A stretch of 64,000 nt of DNA from Vespa crabro (GCF_910589235.1 NW_025813595.1:2294001-2358000); one strand, 5' to 3'; numbered from the stretch's first letter, positions 27,444 through 43,280 are shown. Made by a program: numbers and translations. The notes: generated by a model from the letters alone, not told the origin.

Positions 27444-28116
27444 TTATCGTTATTATCGTTATTATTGTTATTAATATTATAGGTGTCACCGTTATTATAC
27501 TTACATTCGCTATTATTATTATTATTATTATTAATGCTGTTATCGTTGTATCCGTTACAATTGTTATTTCTATTTTCGTTAACATTGTTATTAATGTTTG
27601 TTTTTATTACCGATATTATCGTTATTATTATCGTTATTATGGTTATTATTTTTATTATCATTATTACCGTTAGTATCATTATAAACATTATTATTATTAC
27701 TATTATAAACAACGTTATCATTATTATTGTTACTTACAATAATAATATTATTATTAATATCGTTATTATCGTTATTATTATAGATGCTATTTTCGTTATG
27801 AACGTTATTATTGTTATGATTAAAATTATTAATATCGAAATTATCGTAAATATTGTTATTAATATTATCGACATTATCGTTATTATCGTTATTATCGTTA
27901 TTAGTATTATCGCTATTATAGTTATTATCGACTCTATCGTAATTATTGCTATTACTACTATTATTTTTATTATCGTAATTATCGTTATTATCGTCAATAT
28001 TGTTATTATCTTTATTGTTATTAGTTTTACGATCATTATTATCATAATTATCGTTTTCATTATTATTAATAATATCGGTATTATTGTTAATATTATTATC
28101 GCTATTATCTTTATAA
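27423..28116 (-). repeat. Inverted satellite segment (T-rich on the + strand)
   Basis: Over about 0.7 kb the + strand switches from AATAACGAT to its complement, ATTATCGTT. Read as reverse complement it matches 62,830-63,545. On the + strand GGTGTCACCG (27,482) corresponds to the CGGTGACACG tract at 63,424 in direct orientation. The adjoining TTCGCTATTATT and ACAATTGTTATT tracts match the AATAATAGCGAATG and ATAACAATTGTAACG tracts at about 63,399 and 63,353. A more diverged direct relative lies at about 46,900-47,520. The right edge lies between about 28,105 and 28,120. The open frame of about 214 codons on the + strand here is the usual minus-strand Ile/Val repeat frame turned round, not a gene. 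Confidence 0.85.
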
Positions 28117-28640
28117 TCGATGTTTAATTATATAATAATAGTAGTAATAACAACGATAATAGTAGGAATAATAACAATAATAACAATTACAGCTATACTA
28201 ATGTTATTACTGATAATAACGATAATTATAATATTCATAGTAACTATAATAAGGATATTATCCATATTAATAATAACAATAATAACGATAATAACGGTAA
28301 TAACAATTATAATAGAAGTATTAATAACAATATAAAGAATAATAACAATAAAAACAATAATAACAATAAAAATAGTAGTAATAAAAAAAAGTAATATTTA
28401 TAATAACGATAAAAACGATTTTAACGATAATAATAATGACGATAATTAGGATAATATCGATAATAATAATAACAATATTAACGATAATATCAATAATAAT
28501 AATAACATTAATAACTATAATTACGAAAATAACGATTATAACGATAATAATAATAATCGTAATAATAACCATAATAAAGATAATAACGACACAATAATAA
28601 TAATAATAACTATAATAACGGTAATAACGATAGAAATAAT
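28117..28640 (+). repeat. Satellite with GAAGT (28,315) and M (28,408)
   Basis: Normal A-rich polarity resumes. GAAGT to M is 93 bp, as in the copies at 33,084, 38,556, 56,944 and 63,852. From M the sequence continues into block E, as 57,036 does into its L copy (M-L 384 and 355 bp). TTCT is absent or unrecognisable at its expected place near 28,197. Confidence 0.6.
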
Positions 28641-29640
28641 AGAAAAATAACAATAATATCAATAATAATGTTAAAAAAGATAATAAAGATAATATCGTTA
28701 ATAATAATAACGATAATAATGATAATAGCGATAAAAAAATAACGATATTAACGATAATATTGACAATATTAAAGATAATATTGATAATAATGTTAAAACG
28801 ATAATAATTATCATAATTATAGTAGCAATAATGTTAATAACGACATTAAAAATAGAAATAATAATGATAATATAGATGAAATAATAATAAAATTCGTAAC
28901 ATTAATAACCTTAATAATGATAATAACGGTAAAAATAGTAAAATTGATAACTCTAATAACGATAATAATGATATAATATTATTAATAATAACGATAATAA
29001 CGATTACAATGGAAATAATAATAATAATAATAACAGTATTATCGAAAATAACGATAATAACGAAAGTAATAATAATAATAATAATAACAATAATAATAAT
29101 AATATCCGTAATTCAATAATAATAATAATTATAATAATATTAGTAATAATAACGATAATGACTATAATTATAATAGTATTAATAACAATATTAAAAATAA
29201 TAACGATAATAACGATAACAACGATATTAATAATAATAATAACGACGTTAATAACTAGAATAAATTTATCAACGATATGGTATTAACGATAAAGGCGGCA
29301 ATAGTAGTAATAGTAATAACGATAATAACGATAATAATGATAATAACGGCAATAAAAATAATTAAATAAAGATAATAACGATATTTTCGAAATTAATGAT
29401 GGAAGTTATAAGAATAATAATAATACCAACAATAACATCGATAATAAGGATAATTAACCTAATAACAGTAACGATAATGCGACCTAAATAATAACAATAA
29501 AAATAACGATAATAACGATAACAACAATAATAACGATAATAATTATATTAACGATATCAATAATAACGAAAATAACGTTAATTTCGATAGTAATAATAGC
29601 AATATAAAAGATAATAACGATAATAATAATAATATTATCG
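28640..29640 (+). repeat. Segmental duplication block E, copy 2
   Basis: Partner of 11,740-12,645, with L at 28,792, T at 29,172 and W at 29,277. The leader before L (AATATCGTTAATAATAATAA, GATAATAATGATAATAGCG) is also shared with 38,985-39,025. This copy has about 80 more bases between L and T than copy 1. Non-coding. Confidence 0.7.
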
Positions 29641-31640
29641 ACATTAATAACTATAATAAAGGTAATATAGATATGGTATTAACGTTTGAAACGACAATAG
29701 TAGTAATAGTAATAACGTTAATAACTATCATAATAATAACAATAATAATGATAATAACGATAATGGCTATTATAACGATAATAAAGACAGTAATAATAAT
29801 AATAATAATAGTAATATTAACTATTACAACAGAAATAATGATAATAATAGTAGTAATAATAACAAATATAACATTAATAACGCTAATAAAGAAAATAACG
29901 TTAATATCGACAATAATAATAACAATATTAACTATAATAACAATTATAGTAATAATAATAATAACGATAATAAAGGTAATAAAATTATAATTCTAATAAA
30001 TGTAACAAAAATAATCACCCCAATAATAACAATCATAACGGTTATGACAAGAATAATATTTATAATAATAATGAAAATAATGATAATAATGATATAATCG
30101 ATAATAATAAATACAATATTAACGATAATAACTATAATAATGGTAATAATAATAATAAATATAACGATAATAACGATAATATCGATAATAATAATATTAA
30201 CAAGATCGTGAATTGTGAAAACAACAAACTCCATAATAATGATATTAATCAAAATAACTATAATAATAATATTAAATAAAACACTAATACGGAAAATAAC
30301 AGTAATAATAATAACAATAATACGATTAATACGATAATAACGATAATAATAAGATTAATAATAATATCGATAATAATGTTAATTACGAAAATAACGGTAA
30401 AAATGATAATAACTATAATAACGACAATAATAATAATAACAATAACGACAATAAATATAATAGCGATAATAATAATAACAACAATAAAGATAATAACAAT
30501 ATAAACAATAATAACGATAAAAATGATAATAATAATAATAAAGATAATGCAAATAGTAATTATAACAATAATAACAATAATAAAGATAATAACGTAATAA
30601 CGATAATAATAGTAACAATAATAACAATAATATCGACGATGACGATAATTACGATAATAATAATAACAATTATAGCGATAATAACGATAAGAATGACAAT
30701 AATATTAATAACAATATCAACGACAACGATTATAACGCTAATTATGATAAGTTTATATCTAAAATAAGGATAATAATGATAAGAACGATAATTATAATAA
30801 CAATAATAACAATTATAATGGTTATAACGAAAAAATAATAATAATAAGACCTATAAGAACGATAATATAGATAATAATAGTAGTAATAATAACAATATTA
30901 GCAAAAATAACGATAATAACGATAACAATATTAACGATAATAAAGTTAGTTATAACAATATTAATAACAGTAATAACGATAATAAAGATAACAATAATAA
31001 TCAATAACGATAATTACGATAATAACGTTAATAATAAGAATAATAATTATAATAATAATAACTATAAAAACGATAATAACCATAATAACGAAAATAACGA
31101 TGATAGCGATAATAATATTAATAATAATAATAATATTAACGCAAATAGCGATAATAACGGTAAGAACGATATAAATAGTAGTAAAAATAAACGTAGTAAC
31201 GATAATAAGGATAATAACATTAAAATAAATAACGATAATAATGCCAATAATATTAATAATAATAACAATAATAATTATAATAACGATAATAATTATATCG
31301 TAAATAACGACTATAATAATAATAATAATAATAACGTTGATAATGATAATAACGATTCATAGGTAATAATAATAACAAGAATATAGATAATAACGTTAAT
31401 AACGATAAAAACGACATTTAATATAATAATAATAACGATAATATCGATAATAATAATAAAGATAATGACGACAAATGTAATAATAATATTATTGGTAATA
31501 ACGATAATAATGATAATATCGATAATAATTCTAACGAAAATGACGACGATAATAATAATCATAATAAGGATAGTAAGGATAAATACGATCACATCGATAA
31601 TAATAATAGCAACATTAACATTAATATCATAAAAAAAGAT
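29641..31640 (+). repeat. Satellite with second W (29,673) and a diverged copy of block A
   Basis: A second W landmark lies 396 bp after the first, with a TTTGAAACGACAATAGTAG variant. From about 30,010 the order of tracts resembles 570-2,100: a CACCCC / CGGTTATG tract (30,012), GATAATAAAGTTAGTTATAA (about 30,938), GACGACAAATGTAATAATAA (about 31,468) and GGATAAATACGAT(C/A)ACATCG (about 31,577). Matches are shorter and interrupted, so this copy is older. No gene. Confidence 0.5.
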
Positions 31641-32680
31641 GATAAACAAATAATATTAAAAATGTTAACGATAATAACGATAATAACAATAATAATAATG
31701 GTAATAATTAAGATAACAACGATATTAACGATAATAATCACAATAACAATAACAATAATAGCAGCACTAGCAATTATAATCCTTTAACGATATTAATATT
31801 TATCAAAATAACAATAATATTGATAATAACGATAATAACGATAATAATAGTAGCAATAATAACAATAATAACACTAATAACGATATTTGCGAAAATAATA
31901 ATAATAATAAGAAAAATAATAACATTAATATTGTTAATAAGGTTATTACCGATGATAATGATAATTACAATATTCATAATAACTATAATAAGGATATTAA
32001 CGATAATAATAATAACGATAATAACGATCAGAATAATATCGATGAATACGATAAAATCGAAAATAATAATAAAAACATAAACAATAAAATCGATAATAAT
32101 AATAATTAAAACGTTAATAACCATAATAATAATCATAATAATAGCAATAATAACCGTAACAAGGAAAATAACGAGGATAATAATAAAAATAATAACAATA
32201 ATAGTAATAATTATAATATCGATAGTAACAATAATAACTATAATGACGACTATAACGATAATGATAATAACGATAATGACGATGGATATAATAACGATAA
32301 TATCTTTAATAACAATAATAATAATAACAATAATAGCGATAATAAAGATATTAACGTTAATAGCGTTAATAATAAAAACAATTAAAACGATAATAACAAT
32401 AATTATGATAATAACAATAATAATTATAATAGTGATAGCATTAATAACGATATTTACGATAATAATAATAATAATAAAGATAATAACATTATCAACGATA
32501 ATAACGATAATAAAGTAAATAACAATAATTATAAAAACAATTAAAACGATAATAACAATAATTATGATAATAGCAATAATAATTATAATAGTGATAGCAA
32601 TAATAACGATATTTACGATAATAATAATAATAAGAAAGGTAATAACATAACTATCGAAAATAACGATACTAACGATAATA
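31600..32680 (+). repeat. Segmental duplication block B, copy 2, with 159-bp tandem
   Basis: Partner of 4,150-5,240 at constant offset 27,436 around the tandem duplication. The two CAATTAAAACG anchors are at 32,379 and 32,538, 159 bp apart as in copy 1. Confidence 0.8.
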
Positions 32681-34919
32681 ACGATATTGACGATAATATC
32701 GATAATTATAATAACAATATTAACGATTATAAAAATGATAATACTGACAAAATAAAGATAATAACGAAATTATCGATAATAACGATAATAATAATGGTAA
32801 TAATAATAACGATAATAAACGTAATAACAACAATAATAATAATAATATAATATTAATAATAATAATAATAATAATAACGATAATAACGATTATAATGACA
32901 GTAACGTTAATAACGATTATAATCATAACGATAATAATAATAATAATAATAAAGATAACAACGATATTAACGTTAATGACGATAATAATAAAAACAATAA
33001 TAAAGATACAAACGATTATAACGATAAGAACGATAATAATATTTATAATAATAATAATAATAACGATAATAACGATAATAATGGAAGTAATAGCAACAAT
33101 ATTAAGAATAATATATATATAATAACGATAATAACGATAATACTATAATTAGTAATAACAGTAATAAAAATATTAAGGATAAAAATGATTTTAACAGGAA
33201 TCATAATAAAGATAATAACGATAATGTCGATAATAATAATAACAATATTAACGAGAATATCGACAATAATAATAATAGTAATAATAATAATAATAACCTT
33301 AATAACGATAATATCGCTAGTAACTATAATAAAAGATATAATAATAACAATATTAAGAGTAATAACTATAATAACAAAAATAACGATAAAAATAATAGTA
33401 CTAATAACAATAATAACAACAATATTGCCAATAACGATAATAGCGATAAAAATAATAACGATAATAGCGATAATATCGATAATAATAATAAAAAAATTAA
33501 CAATAATATCGATAATAATAATAATAATAATAACAATAATTTCAATAATAACGAAAATAACGATAATAATAAGAAAACTATTGTAACAATAATAACGATA
33601 ATAACGATAATAATATAAACCATAATGAAGGTATAATAATAATATTAACGATAATAACGAAAAATACGATAATATCGGTATTGATAATAACGATAATAAC
33701 GTTAATAACGTTAATAATAATGGTACTAATAACAATAATAATAACATTAACGATAATAACGATAATATCGATAATATTAATAACGATAATAGCTACAATA
33801 ACGATAATAATAATAATAATTGTTACGATAAAGTCGATAATAACGATAATAAAGATAATAATAATTTTTATTACGATAAACAACATTATAACAATAATAG
33901 TTATAGTAATTATAATAATTATTATGATAAACACGATAATAATGATATTAGTAATATTAATAATAAAGATAATTACGATAATAACGGTAATAATAATAAC
34001 AATAATAACGATAATAACGATATTCACGATAATAATAATTACAATTATAACGATAAAATCAACAATAATGATATAAGGAAAATAATTATAATAATAATAA
34101 TAATAAAAACGATAAGAATGATAATAATACTTACAATAATAATGATAATAACAATAATAACGATATTAACTATAATAATATTAATAATTATATTTACGTT
34201 AACAACGATAATGATATTAGTAATAATAGCGATAATAAAGATAATTGCGTTAAATATAATAATAACATTAATAACGATATAAACAATGATAAGGATAATA
34301 ATAATAACGGTAATGACAATAATAATAATAATAGTAATAACGATAATAATCATAATAACATTAATAATAATAACAATATTAACGGCAATATTAATAATAA
34401 TATTAATGAAGATAAGAGCAATAATAATAATTGCAATAACATTAGTAACCATTATAACGAAAATAGCGATAATGACGATGACAATAATAACCATAATTAC
34501 GATAATAACGAAAATAATAAAAACGATAGTCTCGTTAATAGTAATAATCATAATACCGTAAAAACGATAATAAATTTGATAATAATAAAAATATTAACGA
34601 TAATAACGATATTATCGGCAAAAATATAACAATAATATTGACAATTACGTTATAAGAAATAATAATAATAACAATAATAACGATACTAACGATATTAACG
34701 ATAAGAACAAAATTAACGATAATAACAAGATTTATAAAAATAATAATATCTGTAATAATGATAAGAACGATTAGAACTATAGTATTACAACAATAATAAC
34801 AATAATAACCTAAATAACTACAAAAAAATGATTTAAATAAGATATTATCGATAATAAATAGAATAACAGTAATAACGGTAATAACGACAATAATAATAAA
34901 AATAAAAACGAAAATAACG

Positions 34920-34970
<51 letters not shown>

Positions 34971-36430
34971 TCGATAATAATAATAAAAATATTAATTATA
35001 ATATCGATAATATTATTAACAATATTAATGAGAATATCGATAATAAAAATAACATTATTAACGATAATATCTATAAGCATATTATTAATAATAATAATAG
35101 TAATAACGGTAATATGGATAATAATAGTAGCAATACTAACATTAATAACAATAATAGCGGTTATAAGGTAATTAACGGTAATAACGATAATTTAAATAAC
35201 CATATAAACAATAATAAAGATATTATCGATGATAATAATAACCATAATAACGATAATATCGATAATAATAATAATATTATTAACGTTAACATCGTTAACA
35301 ATAATAATTATAATAACATTAATAACGATAATATCGATAATATCTATAATAATAATAAAGAAAATAACGTTAATAATGATATTAACGATAATAATAATTG
35401 TAATAATATCGATAATAACGATAATAACGATAATAAAGATAATAATGATAATAACGATTATAATAACATCGATAATACCGATAAGAGTAGTAATAATAAA
35501 AACGATAATGACTATATTTAGTATAATAATAATTACAATAATAGAAAAAGGAACGATATTATCTTTATTAACAATATTAATAATAACGATAATAACTAAA
35601 ATAACGATGTAACGATAATGATAAGAATAATATTAACAATAATATTAATAATAATAATAATAATAATAGCAATAATAATGATAATAAAGATAATAACGAT
35701 AATAATGATAACGATAATAACGATAATAATAATAAAATTAAAAACGATAATTACGTTAATAACGAAAATAAGAACTGCATTAATATCGATAATAACGATA
35801 ATAATAATAATAATAATTACAATATTAAGGATAATAACGATAATAACGATAATACTAATAAAGATGACTACAATAAAAACAATAATATTAATATTAATAA
35901 TAACGAAAATAAGGATAATAACGATGTCAAGGATAATAATAATAACAACAAAAAGGATAATAAAAATAATAAAGAAAAAGTAAATAAGGATAATAACGAT
36001 GACAATGATAATAATAATAACATTAATAAAGTAATAACGATAATTACGATTATACGGATTATAACAATAACGATAATAGAAATAATAATCAGAACGGTAA
36101 TGAGGATAAAACGATAAAAAAGATAATAACTATAGTAACAATAATAACAATAATAACTGTAATAATAATAACAATATTAGCGTTAATGATGATAATAATG
36201 ATAATAACTATAAAAACAAATATAATAACGATAATAATAATAACAATAATAACGATTAATACAATATTAACGACAATAATAAAAATAACATTAACGTAAA
36301 TAGAGATAATTACTATTTCAAAGATAATAGTAATAACAATAATAACGATAAAAACGATATAAACAATAGCAACAATAATAATAATGATAATTACTATATT
36401 AATAGTATTAACAAAAACAATAATAACGAT
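32681..36430 (+). repeat. Degenerate satellite with one GAAGT-M module (33,084-33,196)
   Basis: Ordinary A-rich satellite over about 3.7 kb. GAAGT (33,084) and a variant M (GATAAAAATGATTTTAACAG at 33,178) are 94 bp apart, but no L follows. The run at 34,919-34,971 is pure AAT. Otherwise no long partner was found by eye and no gene signal was seen. Confidence 0.5.
34919..34971 (+). repeat. Pure (AAT)n microsatellite run, about 53 bp
   Basis: An uninterrupted AAT run of about 17 units, ending at TCGATAATAATAATAAA. Confidence 0.75.
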
Positions 36431-37740
36431 TATAGCAAAAATTATAAAAATAATAATCACGATAATAATGATAATAACGTTAATAATAATAGCAATAAAA
36501 TCGATTTTAACGTTAATAACGATAGTAATAATAATAATAATAACGAAAGTAGGTACAATAACGGTGACAATTATAATATTAATAACAATAATCACGATAA
36601 TAACGATAATAACGACAATATTAATAGTAATAATAACGATAATAACGATATCAATGGAATTAACGATAATAACGTTTATAATAATAATCTTATAAAAGAT
36701 AAGAACGATAATAACGATACTAACAATAACAGCGATAATAATAATAACGATATAAAGGATAATATCGTTAATAATTGTAAAAATATTCACGATAGTTTCC
36801 ATAATAATAATAACAACAAAAACAATAATAACGATAATAAATATAATAAAATTATAATAATAACGGTAATAACGATTATAAAGTTAATAATAATAATAAT
36901 AATATTATCGATAATAGCAATGATAATAATAGTAATAATATTGGTAATAACGATAAAAGAGTTCCTAACGATAATAATAATGACGACAATAACGATAATA
37001 ATGACTATGATGATAAGAAAGATAATAATACTAATAATAATAAAAACAATAAGGACAATAACGATCATAGTGATAATAATAAGAATAATAATAACAATAT
37101 TAAGAATAGTAACTTTAATAACGATTATAACAATGTTAACGATAATAATATTAACGATAATAACGATAATAACAATAATAATAATAATAATAATAATAAA
37201 GATAACAACGATATTAACGATTATAATGACAGTAATAATAACAATAATGACGATAATAACGTTAACAAAGAGAATACCGATAATAACGATAATAACAATA
37301 ATAATAATATTAATAATTAAGTTAATAAAGATATTTACGATAATAAGGAAAATAGCAATAAAAATAATAACGATAATAACAAAAGTAATATTAGTAATAA
37401 TAAATATAATAACACTAATAATGATTATAACGATATTAACGATAACAATAGTTGTAATAATAACAATAATAACAATTATAGCGATAATAACGATATTACC
37501 GTTAATAAGGATAATTATAATATTCATAATAACTATAATGCGAATAATACCGATAATTATAATAACGATATTAACGATAATATCGATAATAATAATAATA
37601 TTATCAACGATATAATCGATAATAATAATAATCATAATAACATTAATAACAATAATAACGATAATTACGATTAAAATAATAATAACGAAAATAACGATAA
37701 TAACGATATTAACAATTATAATAATAATAATAATAACGAG
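36431..37740 (+). repeat. Segmental duplication block C, copy 2
   Basis: Partner of 6,431-7,690 from about 36,640, with anchors at 36,647, 37,013 and 37,661. A TTCCTAACGATAATAATAAT variant of TTCT lies at 36,962 and GTTTCTAACGATAATAATAA at about 6,716, each just before the GACTATGATG anchor. The block continues to a GATTATAATAATAACG tract. Non-coding. Confidence 0.7.
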
Positions 37741-40170
37741 AATAAAGATAATAAGTATAATAACCATAATAACGATTATAACGATAAAATAATAATAATA
37801 ATAATGATAATAAAGATAATAAAGGCAATAATAATAATAATAATATTAATAGTAATAATAATTTTAATGACGATAATATCGGTTAAATAATAATAATCAC
37901 ATTAATAATAATACGGTTAATAAAGATAACAGAGATTATAATAATAACGATTAAAAAGATAACAACGGCAATAATGATAATAGCAATAATAACGATAACA
38001 ACTGTGATAAAAATAACAATATTAACAATATTAAATTTAATAGTGATAACAATAATACCGATAACAACGATAATAACAATAACAATAATAATAATAATAA
38101 TAATAATAAAAACGAAAATAAATATAATAAAGGTGACATCGATAATAATAATAAAAATAATAATGATAATAACGATAATAACTATAATAATAATAATAAT
38201 ACTAACGAAAATAAAGATATTAATAATCGTATTAAAGATAAGAACGATAATAACGCTACTAACGATAATAGCGATTATAATAAGAACAACGAAAATAATA
38301 TTAACGTTAATAATTATAGTAACAATTATAATAATGACGATAATAACGATAACATCGGTAATAATGATAATAACGATAAAAACGATAATTTAAATGATAG
38401 TAATAGTAATAATAAAGATATTAACTATGTAAATGATTCTAACGATAATAATAATAACAACTATAACGATAATAACGAATATGATGTTAAGAATGATAAT
38501 AATATTAACAATAGTAAAATCAATAATGACATTCACGGTAATAAAGATAATAATAGAAGTAATAATAACAATATTTAGAATAATTAATATAATAACGATA
38601 ATAACAATAGTAATAGTAGTAATAAAAAAAGTAATAACAATAAGAACGATAAAAACGAATTTAACGATAATAATAATTGTGATAATTACGATAATATAGA
38701 TAATAATAATAATTATATTAACGATAATAACGGTAATAACGATAAAAACAATAGAAAAATAACAATAATATCAATAATAACGATAACAAAGATAATAACG
38801 ATAAAATCGATAATAATAAATAAGATAATATCGATTTCATCGATAATAATAATAACAATATTAACGATAATATCGATCATAAAAACAATAATATCGACGA
38901 TAATATCGGTAATAATAATAACAATATCGACAGTAATATCGATAATAATAATAATAATAATAACAATAATACCGATACTAACGATAATATCGTTAATAAT
39001 AATAACGATAATAATGATAATAGCGATAAAAACAATAACGATATTAACGATAATATTGACAATATTAAAGATAATAATGATAATAATTTTAATAGGATAA
39101 TAATTATCATAATAATATTAGTAATAACGATAATAACGATAAAAAAATTTAAATAATAACGATAATATAGATAAAAATAATAAAATTAATAACGTTAATA
39201 ACGATAATTACGATAATAAAGGTATTAATGATAATAATAATAGTAATAATAATAGTAATAATAATAATGATTATTACGATAATAACGATAATAATAATAT
39301 ACATAATAACATTATTACAATATTAAGGATAAAAACATTAATATCGATATCCATAATAACGATAATAAAGATAACATTAATAACAATAATAATATTGATA
39401 ATAACTATAATAACAAAAATAAACATAATGACGACAATAACGATAATAATAATTACGATAATAACGATAATATCGATAATAGCGATAATAATAATAATAA
39501 TAACGGCATTAATAAATATAATAAATATAATAACGAAATGGTATTAACGATAAAATCGACAATAGTAGTAATTGTAATAACGATAATAACGATAATAGTA
39601 ATAAGTATAAAATCGATAGTATTGATATTAATGAAAATATCCATAATAATAATAAATAGAACACTACTAACGATAATAACAATAACCATAATAACAATAA
39701 TAACGATTATTAAAATAATAACGATAATAGTAAGAATAACAATAATATCGAAAGTATGGTTAATTACGAAAAGAACGGTAATAATGATAATAACTATAAT
39801 AACGTCAATAATAATAATAATAATAATAAAGATAATAGCGATAATAACGATAATAGCGATTATAATAAAAACAAAATAAAGATAACAACGATATTAACAA
39901 TAATAACAATAATAACAATTATAGCGATAATAACAATAAAAACGATAATAACGATAATACTAATAACAATAATAACAATAATATCGACAATAACGATAAA
40001 TACGATAATACTAATAAAAATTATAACGATAATAACGATAATAACAATAATATTAATAATAATAATAATAATGATAACAATAATAAGGATAATAGCAATA
40101 ATAATAATAACAAAATTAACGATTATATTGATAATAAAGATAATGATAGTAACGATAATAAAAATTATAA
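37741..40170 (+). repeat. Satellite with the fullest TTCT-GAAGT-M-L-W series
   Basis: TTCT at 38,437, GAAGT at 38,556, M at 38,648, L at 39,087 (TTTTAATAGG variant) and W at 39,538 follow one another. 38,425-38,600 matches 18,930-19,105 (offset about 19,495). V and T are not clear between L and W. AATCGTATTAAAGATAAG at about 38,226 is a relative of the tract at which the inverted segment begins. Satellite only. Confidence 0.65.
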
Positions 40171-41420
40171 TAATAACTAATTACGATAATAATAATAGAA
40201 AAGATAATAATACTAATGATTATAACAATAAAAACGATAAGAACGATAATAATAATAAAATTAATAACGATAATAACGATTATAACGATAATAATAATAA
40301 CAATAACATTGATAATAACGACAATAATCATAATAACTATAATAATAATAACAAAAATAACTATTAAAACGGTAATAACAATAATAATAATAACAATAAT
40401 GACGATAATAACGGTAATAATGGTAATAATAATTCTAATAATGACAATAATAACTGTAATAACGCGCAATAATAAATACAACTGTAACAATAGTAATAAT
40501 AGCAATAATAACGATGATAACGTAATGGAAGATAATGGTAATAATATTAATTACGAAATTAAGCTTAATAACGATAATAACGATATAAATAATAATAATA
40601 ATTATAATAATAATAAAAATAATAACGATAATAAATATAATAACGTTAATAATACAGGTAATAATAACAATAATATCACTATTAAAGATAATAAAGATAA
40701 TATCGATAATAATAACAACAATATTAACGAAAGTAACCTTAATAATAATAATAGTAATAACGATAAAAACGATTAAAACGATAATAAAGATAATAATACT
40801 AATGATATTAACGATAATAGTAATAATTATTATAACGATTAGAACGACAATAAAGATAATAATAATAATAATAATAATAATAACGAAAATAAGGATAATA
40901 ACGATTATAATAATAATAATAATAACGAAAATAATGATAATAACGAAAACAACGAAAATAATAATAACAATAATAGCGATAATAACTATTTTAACGATAA
41001 TAAGGATAATACTAATAATTAAAATAACGATAGAAACGGTAAAAACGATTATAACGAAAATAACGATGATAATGATATTAACGATAATAATAATAATCAG
41101 AATAACGATGATAACGATAATATCGATAATAATAGAAATAATAATAATAATAATGATCGTAACGATAATAAAGATAATAATAGCAGTAATAGTAACAATA
41201 ATCATAGTAATAACTATAATAACGGTAATATCGATAATAATAACAATGACAAAGTTAATAGAAATGATAATAATAGCGATAATAACGATAATAACTTTAA
41301 TAATAATAACAATAATAAAGATAATACTAATATCAATAATAATAATGACAATATTAACGATAATAACGATATTAGTAATAATAAAAGTGATAATAACGAT
41401 AATAATGATAATAATGATAA
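40171..41420 (+). repeat. Satellite sharing 40,180-40,560 with 19,640-19,900
   Basis: The tracts GAAAAGATAATAATACTAAT (about 40,198 / 19,648) and AATAAATACAAC (40,471 / 19,801), with ATGGAAGATAATGGTAA after it, are shared. This copy has about 120 more bases between them, in the AATAACTATTAAAACGG region. The remainder is ordinary satellite. Confidence 0.6.
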
Positions 41421-43280
41421 TAATAATACGATGATAAAGACAATACCAATAATAATAACAACGATAACAACGATAATAATAATATTAACAATAATATCGA
41501 TAACTACTATCATTCCTATAATTATAATAATAGTAATATCGATAATAAGGATAATTACGAAAAAAACGGTATTAACGATATTAGCGATAATAACGGTAAT
41601 AATTATAACAATAATGACGATAATAACGATAATTACGATAATAATTATAATAACGATAATTATAACAGTAATTACGATGGGAAAGATTATGAAGATAATA
41701 ATAATAACAATTATTACGTCAATAATAATAAGAATATAACGATAATAACGATATTAGCGATAATAATAATAATAATAATAATAAAGATAATAACAAATTG
41801 ACCATAATAACAATAATTGTGAAATTTACAATAATAATAAGATCAGCAATAACCATATTACCGATAATAACGTTAATTAAAATAACAATGACAACGATAA
41901 AAACGATAAGTATAATTATAATAATGACGATAATAACGAAAAAAGTAATAATAATTATAACGATAAAAACGATAATAAGAATAATAATAATAACAGTAAT
42001 AAACATAATTAAGATATCAAAAATAGAAATTGTAGTAATAAAAACAGTAATAACAATAATAAAGATAATAACGATATTAACGATAATAATAATATCGATA
42101 GTAAGCAATATATCAATAATAACAATAACAACATTAACGATATTATCGTTAATATTAACAATAATAATAACTATAGTAACGACAATAACGATAATAACAA
42201 TATTAATAATAACTATAGTAACGATAATACCAATAATAATAATTAAAATATTATCGATAATATCGATAATAATAATAAAAATAACAACGATAATATCGAT
42301 ATTAACTGTTATATTATTAATAATAACGATAATAACGATAATAAGGATAGTAATTATAATAACAATGATATTAATATCGATAAAAACAATAAAATTAATA
42401 ACGCCGACTATGATAACAACGAAAATAATAATATTAATAATAAAGATAATTACGATAATAACGATAATAATTGTAGTAATAATAAAAATAATAACGATAA
42501 TAACGTTAATAACGAAAATACCGATTATATTATTAACGATTATATTAACAATATCGAAAATATTAATAACAATACTAACGATAATAACGATAATAATACT
42601 AATAATAACAATAATAACGATATTAACGATAATAGCGATAATAATAATGACGATAATAACGATAATAGAAATTATAATAATAAGGATAATAACGATAAGA
42701 ATGGTAATAACAATAATAATAATATTGATAACAAAGATAATAACGATAATAACGCTAATAGCGATAATAATAAAAACGATATTAACGAAAATAAAGATAA
42801 TGAAGATAATAACGATAATAATAAGAATAATAACAGCAATAATATCTATAATAAAGATAATAACGACAATAACGATCATAACAATAATAATAATAGTAAT
42901 AATAACGATGATAACGTAATTAACTATAATAATAATATCAATAATAGTAATAATAATAACACAAATAACGATATTAACGATAAAAGTAGTAGTAATACTA
43001 AAAATAATAACAATACTATCGATAATGATTTTAACGGTATTAATAATAACGATAATAATTAAAATAATAATAACAATTCTAACTATAAAAACGATAATAA
43101 TAATCGTAATAGTAATAATAATAGCAATAATGACGATAATAAAGATAATTATAATAACAATAATAACGACAATAACGATAATAGCGGTAACAATAATAAC
43201 AATAATAACGTTAATAAAGAAAATTACGATAACTCTGATAATAACAATAATAATGATAACGATAATTACGAAATAGTAAT
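41420..43280 (+). repeat. Segmental duplication block D, copy 2
   Basis: Partner of 10,250-11,760 with anchors at 41,503, 41,676, 42,097 and 42,536. It carries one GGGAAAGATTATGAAG tract where copy 1 has two. An extra piece near 41,760-41,870 (TTGACCATAATAACAATAAT and following) has no counterpart in copy 1. Confidence 0.7.

Noticed and set aside
27483..28127. 214-codon + frame with Leu/Ser then Ile/Val composition as a distinct gene
   Set aside because: It lies exactly in the inverted satellite segment and equals the minus-strand frame at 62.8-63.5 kb.
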